Assembly: GCA_015295805.1 (NCBI GenBank)
Contig: DVEF01000020.1
Span: 1-47,997 of the forward strand
DNA: 47,997 nucleotides
Source of the DNA: Geminocystis sp. M7585_C2015_104
Lineage (GTDB): Bacteria > Cyanobacteriota > Cyanobacteriia > Cyanobacteriales > Cyanobacteriaceae
Direction: 5' to 3'
The position numbers and the translations under genes are program-made. Positions 45,801-47,997 of the stretch are shown piece by piece (within the stretch, counting starts at the first letter, position 1; each line of letters begins with the position of its first letter). The notes below the pieces were generated by a model that ran no database searches, was not told where the DNA came from, and was given only the letters and a program-made list of their open reading frames with translations.

Positions 45801-46555
45801 AGAATCAAATCTACTTTTTTATTCGAGATTATCTCCCCAATTTCTAACTGTATGTCTGGCTCTTTTAAGGAAAGTAAATATATAGCAATCACTGATATGT
45901 TCTGATTATTTAAAGCTTGGATGAGGGAGTCAATGGGGCGGGTATTTCCAGCGAGGAAATGGGAGCGATAGAAGAGAATAGCCACATCAATTTTGGCAGT
46001 TTTGGAGGAAAAATATAGTCCAAAACGAGGAATAACTTTAGGGGGTTGACAAGTAAATTGTGTGCCCAAACAGGTATTAGCGACAAACTTGAAGGCATTG
46101 GCAAAATTTTCCACTCCTCCCTCGGTAAAATAACGCCATAATTGCGTTACCAGGGGAAGGGAAACATTGGAGGAAGCAAACAATTCCGGTTGTGGGCGAT
46201 TATCTCCTGGTAGAATGAATAAAGAGGCATTGGTATCATTAGCTACCCGTCTGCATGTCTCCAAACCATAACTCCAATAACTCCTGCCTCCCAGCAGACG
46301 TACAATTATAACGCGTGCATTATACAAAACTTCTTCGGCATAGGTGTCGATGGATAACTCCTGTTGCAACTGTAGCAAATTAACCACACGAATAGAGGGG
46401 AAATCAGGGGGGAGTTTTTCCAGACAGGCGGCAGTGGTTTGAATATCAGTATCGGCACTGGTTATGAAAATGATGTCAGCCGGCGTTTGAGAGACAAAAA
46501 TAACACCTTCTATGTCCGGATTCCAACCTCCAGGAATGGCTGCTAATTTATGCAT
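42887..46555 (-). CDS. cobN: Cobaltochelatase subunit CobN
   Basis: 1222 residues from ATG 46555 (MHKLAAIPGGWNPDIEGVIF). A TTG 11 codons upstream is open but unlike homologues. Large chelatase subunit related to magnesium chelatase ChlH: ADAIIHVGKHGNLEWLPGKS and GSGAPTRGRSDVLPTGRNFY are hallmark blocks. It inserts cobalt into the corrin (pseudocobalamin) ring with ATPase partners, often shared with Mg-chelatase in cyanobacteria. CobN-like and ChlH proteins are similar; CobN is preferred from the start and the GNFYAVD-type active region. No cobalamin riboswitch is seen upstream. Confidence 0.9.
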   Translation of the reverse strand: MHKLAAIPGGWNPDIEGVIFVSQTPADIIFITSADTDIQTTAACLEKLPPDFPSIRVVNLLQLQQELSIDTYAEEVLYNARVIIVRLLGGRSYWSYGLETCRRVANDTNASLFILPGDNRPQPELFASSNVSLPLVTQLWRYFTEGGVENFANAFKFVANTCLGTQFTCQPPKVIPRFGLYFSSKTAKIDVAILFYRSHFLAGNTRPIDSLIQALNNQNISVIAIYLLSLKEPDIQLEIGEIISNKKVDLILNTTSFSLARIGDETSIELWQKLDVPVLQVIFSGSTQEYWEKSFQGLSPKDVAMNVALPEVDGRIITRAISFKSAVSFHPRLETDVVVYQPLENRINYLVELTKNWLKIRRKKNSEKRIALILANYPNKDGRIANGVGLDTPASCIQILKALQENDYLVENIPENGDELVFRIIKGVTNEREILYRKQINQSISLEEYQQYFTSLPDKVQREIISQWGGINQIPRHGEMSDKIPIPGIQLGNIFIGIQPSRGYDVDPSLSYHSPDLPPTHHYLAFYYWIKNVFCADAIIHVGKHGNLEWLPGKSIALSENCYPEIAIGSIPHFYPFIVNDPGEGTQAKRRSNAVIIDHLTPPLTQAELYGDLLELEFLIDEYYQAQSLNPSRIPVISEKIYSLVAKTKLNEDLGVEEVKKDSLAEFLTLADGYLCELKEAQIRNGLHVLGVAPEGRQLRDLTLAIARFNSYQKMGIIEAIKEDLLAKGGDLSDIERGNTERLETMAQQLVESVIKGEKPGNICLGKNTEKCLNWIADNLLPKLRKTREEIDNLIRGLEGKYIPSGGSGAPTRGRSDVLPTGRNFYAVDIRTIPTETAWEVGRKAAETLIETYTQEYGEYPRSLAISVWGTSTMRTGGDDIAQIMALMGVKPVWDGNNRRVVNYEIIPLSLLKRPRVDVTVRVSGFFRDSFPNILELLYEINLHVASLKEEGEYNPLAMRVEEDTKYWLSQGLNEEEARRLASYRIFGSKPGAYGAGLQGLIDSQNWQTDEDLAKAYLNWSSYAYEGSKGVFQPEVFARRLTELQIVLHNQDNREHDILDSDNYYQFQGGLVAAVRHLKGENPIIYFGDNSQPDKPKVRHLREEIARVYRSRVVNPKWIRAMMHHGYRGAFEMSATVDFLFAYAATTKVVPDFLFTGVAEAYLLDDSVRNFLLEKNPWALRDMAERLMEASQRNLWKADGFLLDKLREIVHESEGVLENFSP

Positions 46556-46787
46556 ATAACTTGCATTTATTGACGAAAGACAACACAAGGAAAATAGCGA
46601 TTTTTATCTGAAAAACGGTATATTATCTCCTATAGTCTGGCTGCCCTTCATTAGAACTTATGGGGATATTGTAGCACATTTCAATGCAAAATTTCTCTGT
46701 TTTCCTCTTGTTTTTATTGGCAAAAATCCCCTAAAATGTTACTGCAACAGTAATTAAAAAAAAGAAGATAAAATAGACGGTCAAAAG

Positions 46788-47834
46788 ATGAGACAGTGGG
46801 AGACAAAAACAAATATTCGTACTTGTGGTATAAATCCCAATCACTGGTATGTGGTAGCTTTAGCGGAGGAAGTAAAAGATAAACCAGTAGCAGTAACACT
46901 CTGGCATGAGGACATAGTACTATTTCGTGACTCCAAGGGGAAGATAAGGGCGTTAGAGAATAGGTGTCCCCATCGTCGGGTAAAATTGAGTGAGGGGGCA
47001 GTAGTGGGAGACGAAATAGAATGCGCCTATCACGGTTGGCGTTTTAACCCAGAGGGAAAATGCAGTCTTGTGCCTTACCTGGCAGAAAATCAGAAGATGC
47101 CCAGCTGTACCCTCAAATCTTATCCCGTGGAGGAGTTAGACGGCTTTGTTTGGCTATTTCCTGGCAGTGGCGACGCCCAAAAAAACATCAAACCTATGGG
47201 GATACCGGAATGGGAGCATCTAAACTATATAGCCAGTTTAGCAGTAATAGACTGTCCTGGCCATTTTTCCTTTTTGATTGAAAACCTAATGGACATGTAT
47301 CACGGCCATTTACACAAAGATTATCAGGCTTGGGCTAACCCGCGGCTAAAGGAGATAAAAACCAGTGTGGGAAGGGTAGATGCCATATACGAAGCCGACA
47401 GTTATTACCGCATCGACAAGATTTGGTCGATTTCCCAACTGTTTCTTCCCTCTCTTCGCCGTCTCCATCCAGAAACACTACGCGTCAGTTACATCTACCC
47501 CCATTGGAGTGCTAGCCTAGGGGAGGACTTTAAAATCTACTGCCTATTTTGTCCCATTAATGAAACCCGCACCAAGGCCTACCTAGTTCATTTCACCTCA
47601 TTACAGGCCTTTAAACGGCTACACAGACTCCCCGTCTGGTTCCGTCGCCTTGTCAAAAATAGCCTCTTCAACAGTGCTAAGGGGTTGCTGGAGGGCTTAG
47701 TAAGACAGGACCTGAGGATGATAAGACAAGAACAGGAGGCGTTTGACCAAAACCCGTCCGAGAGAAACTATGAACTGAATCCCGCCATTGGCAAGGTACA
47801 GGAGTTGCTTCTGGCACAGGCCAAGGGGCAATAA
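46788..47834 (+). CDS. cruH: Rieske non-heme iron oxygenase, CruH-like candidate
   Basis: 348 residues. The N-terminal Rieske domain has CPHRR then CAYHGWRF, the oxygenase-type ligand set (Cys-His, Cys-His). The catalytic iron site is in DCPGHFSFLIENLMDMYHGHLH, with the N/D-x2-H-x4-H pattern. In cyanobacteria CruH oxidises the C18 methyl groups of aromatic carotenoid rings (renierapurpurin) to give synechoxanthin. I assign it because a CruE-like gene is also in the window and the length fits. Other cyanobacterial Rieske oxygenases (for example chlorophyll-metabolism enzymes) are alternatives. Divergent from cobN. Confidence 0.55.
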   Translation: MRQWETKTNIRTCGINPNHWYVVALAEEVKDKPVAVTLWHEDIVLFRDSKGKIRALENRCPHRRVKLSEGAVVGDEIECAYHGWRFNPEGKCSLVPYLAENQKMPSCTLKSYPVEELDGFVWLFPGSGDAQKNIKPMGIPEWEHLNYIASLAVIDCPGHFSFLIENLMDMYHGHLHKDYQAWANPRLKEIKTSVGRVDAIYEADSYYRIDKIWSISQLFLPSLRRLHPETLRVSYIYPHWSASLGEDFKIYCLFCPINETRTKAYLVHFTSLQAFKRLHRLPVWFRRLVKNSLFNSAKGLLEGLVRQDLRMIRQEQEAFDQNPSERNYELNPAIGKVQELLLAQAKGQ

Positions 47835-47862
47835 AAAAAGGGCCAACAGGAAAAGGGAGGAA

Positions 47863-47978
47863 GCGGGCATGGAGCTATTGTCCCATGGGGTTGCCCCCAT
47901 AGTATCGTCACCGCTGCCCCGTTTCACTGCCGAGTTCGGGATGGGTCGGAGTGGGGCCGGGGCGCTTCACACACCCGC
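47863..47978 (-). rRNA. rrf: 5S ribosomal RNA
   Basis: The minus strand contains CCATCCCGAACTCGGCAGTG and AAACGGGGCAGCGGTGACGA, the conserved core of bacterial 5S rRNA, then GATACTATGGGGGCAACCCC and AATAGCTCCATGCC. Terminal helix I forms between 47971-47978 and 47863-47870 (GCGGGTGT with ATGCCCGC). About 116 bases. The 23S and 16S genes should lie beyond the right edge. Its 3' end is only 28 bases from the cruH-like stop. Confidence 0.95.
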
Positions 47979-47997
47979 ACCTTCAAGACTGCATAGA

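Noticed and set aside
46589-46787. Possible cobalamin riboswitch upstream of cobN
   Set aside because: No B12-box-like conserved sequence and no matching stems in the divergent cobN/cruH-like gap.

Overview
The window reads as a chromosomal segment of a unicellular cyanobacterium, broadly Synechocystis/Geminocystis/Cyanobacterium-like. The support is gene content: CyanoP (PsbP-like lipoprotein), ferredoxin-thioredoxin reductase variable chain, acyl-ACP reductase, SphS/SphR/PhoU, FutA, CobN, apocarotenoid oxygenase, a photosystem II S4-domain protein and a carotenoid desaturase/methyltransferase of the CrtU/CruE type. Base composition is moderate, with many C-run/G-run hairpins between genes. 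No GCGATCGC (HIP1) octamer was found by eye. The species cannot be named from this alone.

Layout. 1-473: start of a squalene/phytoene synthase-family gene running off the left edge. 474-1129: long non-coding stretch ending in a possible structured RNA. 1130-8237: a rightward run with nadK, CyanoP, maf, two paralogous small proteins (the second with a very acidic tail), a possible tiny membrane protein, speA and an M16-family protein lacking the zinc motif. 8362-11272: a small glycan-type island with two glycosyltransferase-like genes flanking a wrecked SAM-methyltransferase pseudogene that contains an internal tandem duplication. 11370-16877: a membrane protein overlapping tail-to-tail with glcD, then leuS and hisH. 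16882-23606: a secreted Cys-rich protein, the CruE-like flavoprotein with an inserted Rieske domain, larE and an RND pump. 23879-28015: ftrV, then sphR-sphS, a creatininase-family gene on the other strand, and phoU. 28149-34291: a thioredoxin-reductase-like flavoprotein that fits the DDOR type, cofG, mntP with an S4-domain gene, acyl-ACP reductase, an ABC permease and a STAS protein. 34409-35884: apocarotenoid oxygenase. 35885-37019: a 1.1-kb stretch with RNA-like hairpins and coding debris. 37020-42806: futA, dienelactone hydrolase, aldose epimerase, cydAB and a DUF2288 gene. 42887-47834: cobN and a CruH-like Rieske oxygenase. 47863-47978: 5S rRNA on the minus strand, so an rRNA operon lies beyond the right edge.

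How the genes fit together. Most are housekeeping genes in short operons (nadK to speA; ylmH-type to mntP; cydA-cydB; RND to larE; sphR-sphS). A carotenoid theme recurs at scattered loci: a prenyl synthase, CruE-like, apocarotenoid oxygenase and CruH-like. CruE plus CruH would suffice for the late steps of synechoxanthin synthesis. The genuinely odd parts are the methyltransferase pseudogene with its 80-bp duplication, the Tat-signal plus high-potential Rieske architecture of the CruE-like protein, the orphan acyl-ACP reductase, the Shine-Dalgarno-sequestering hairpin and upstream ORF before the M16 gene, the acidic-tailed paralogue pair, and two non-coding stretches with stable predicted folds. 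No CRISPR array, transposase or defence island was seen.
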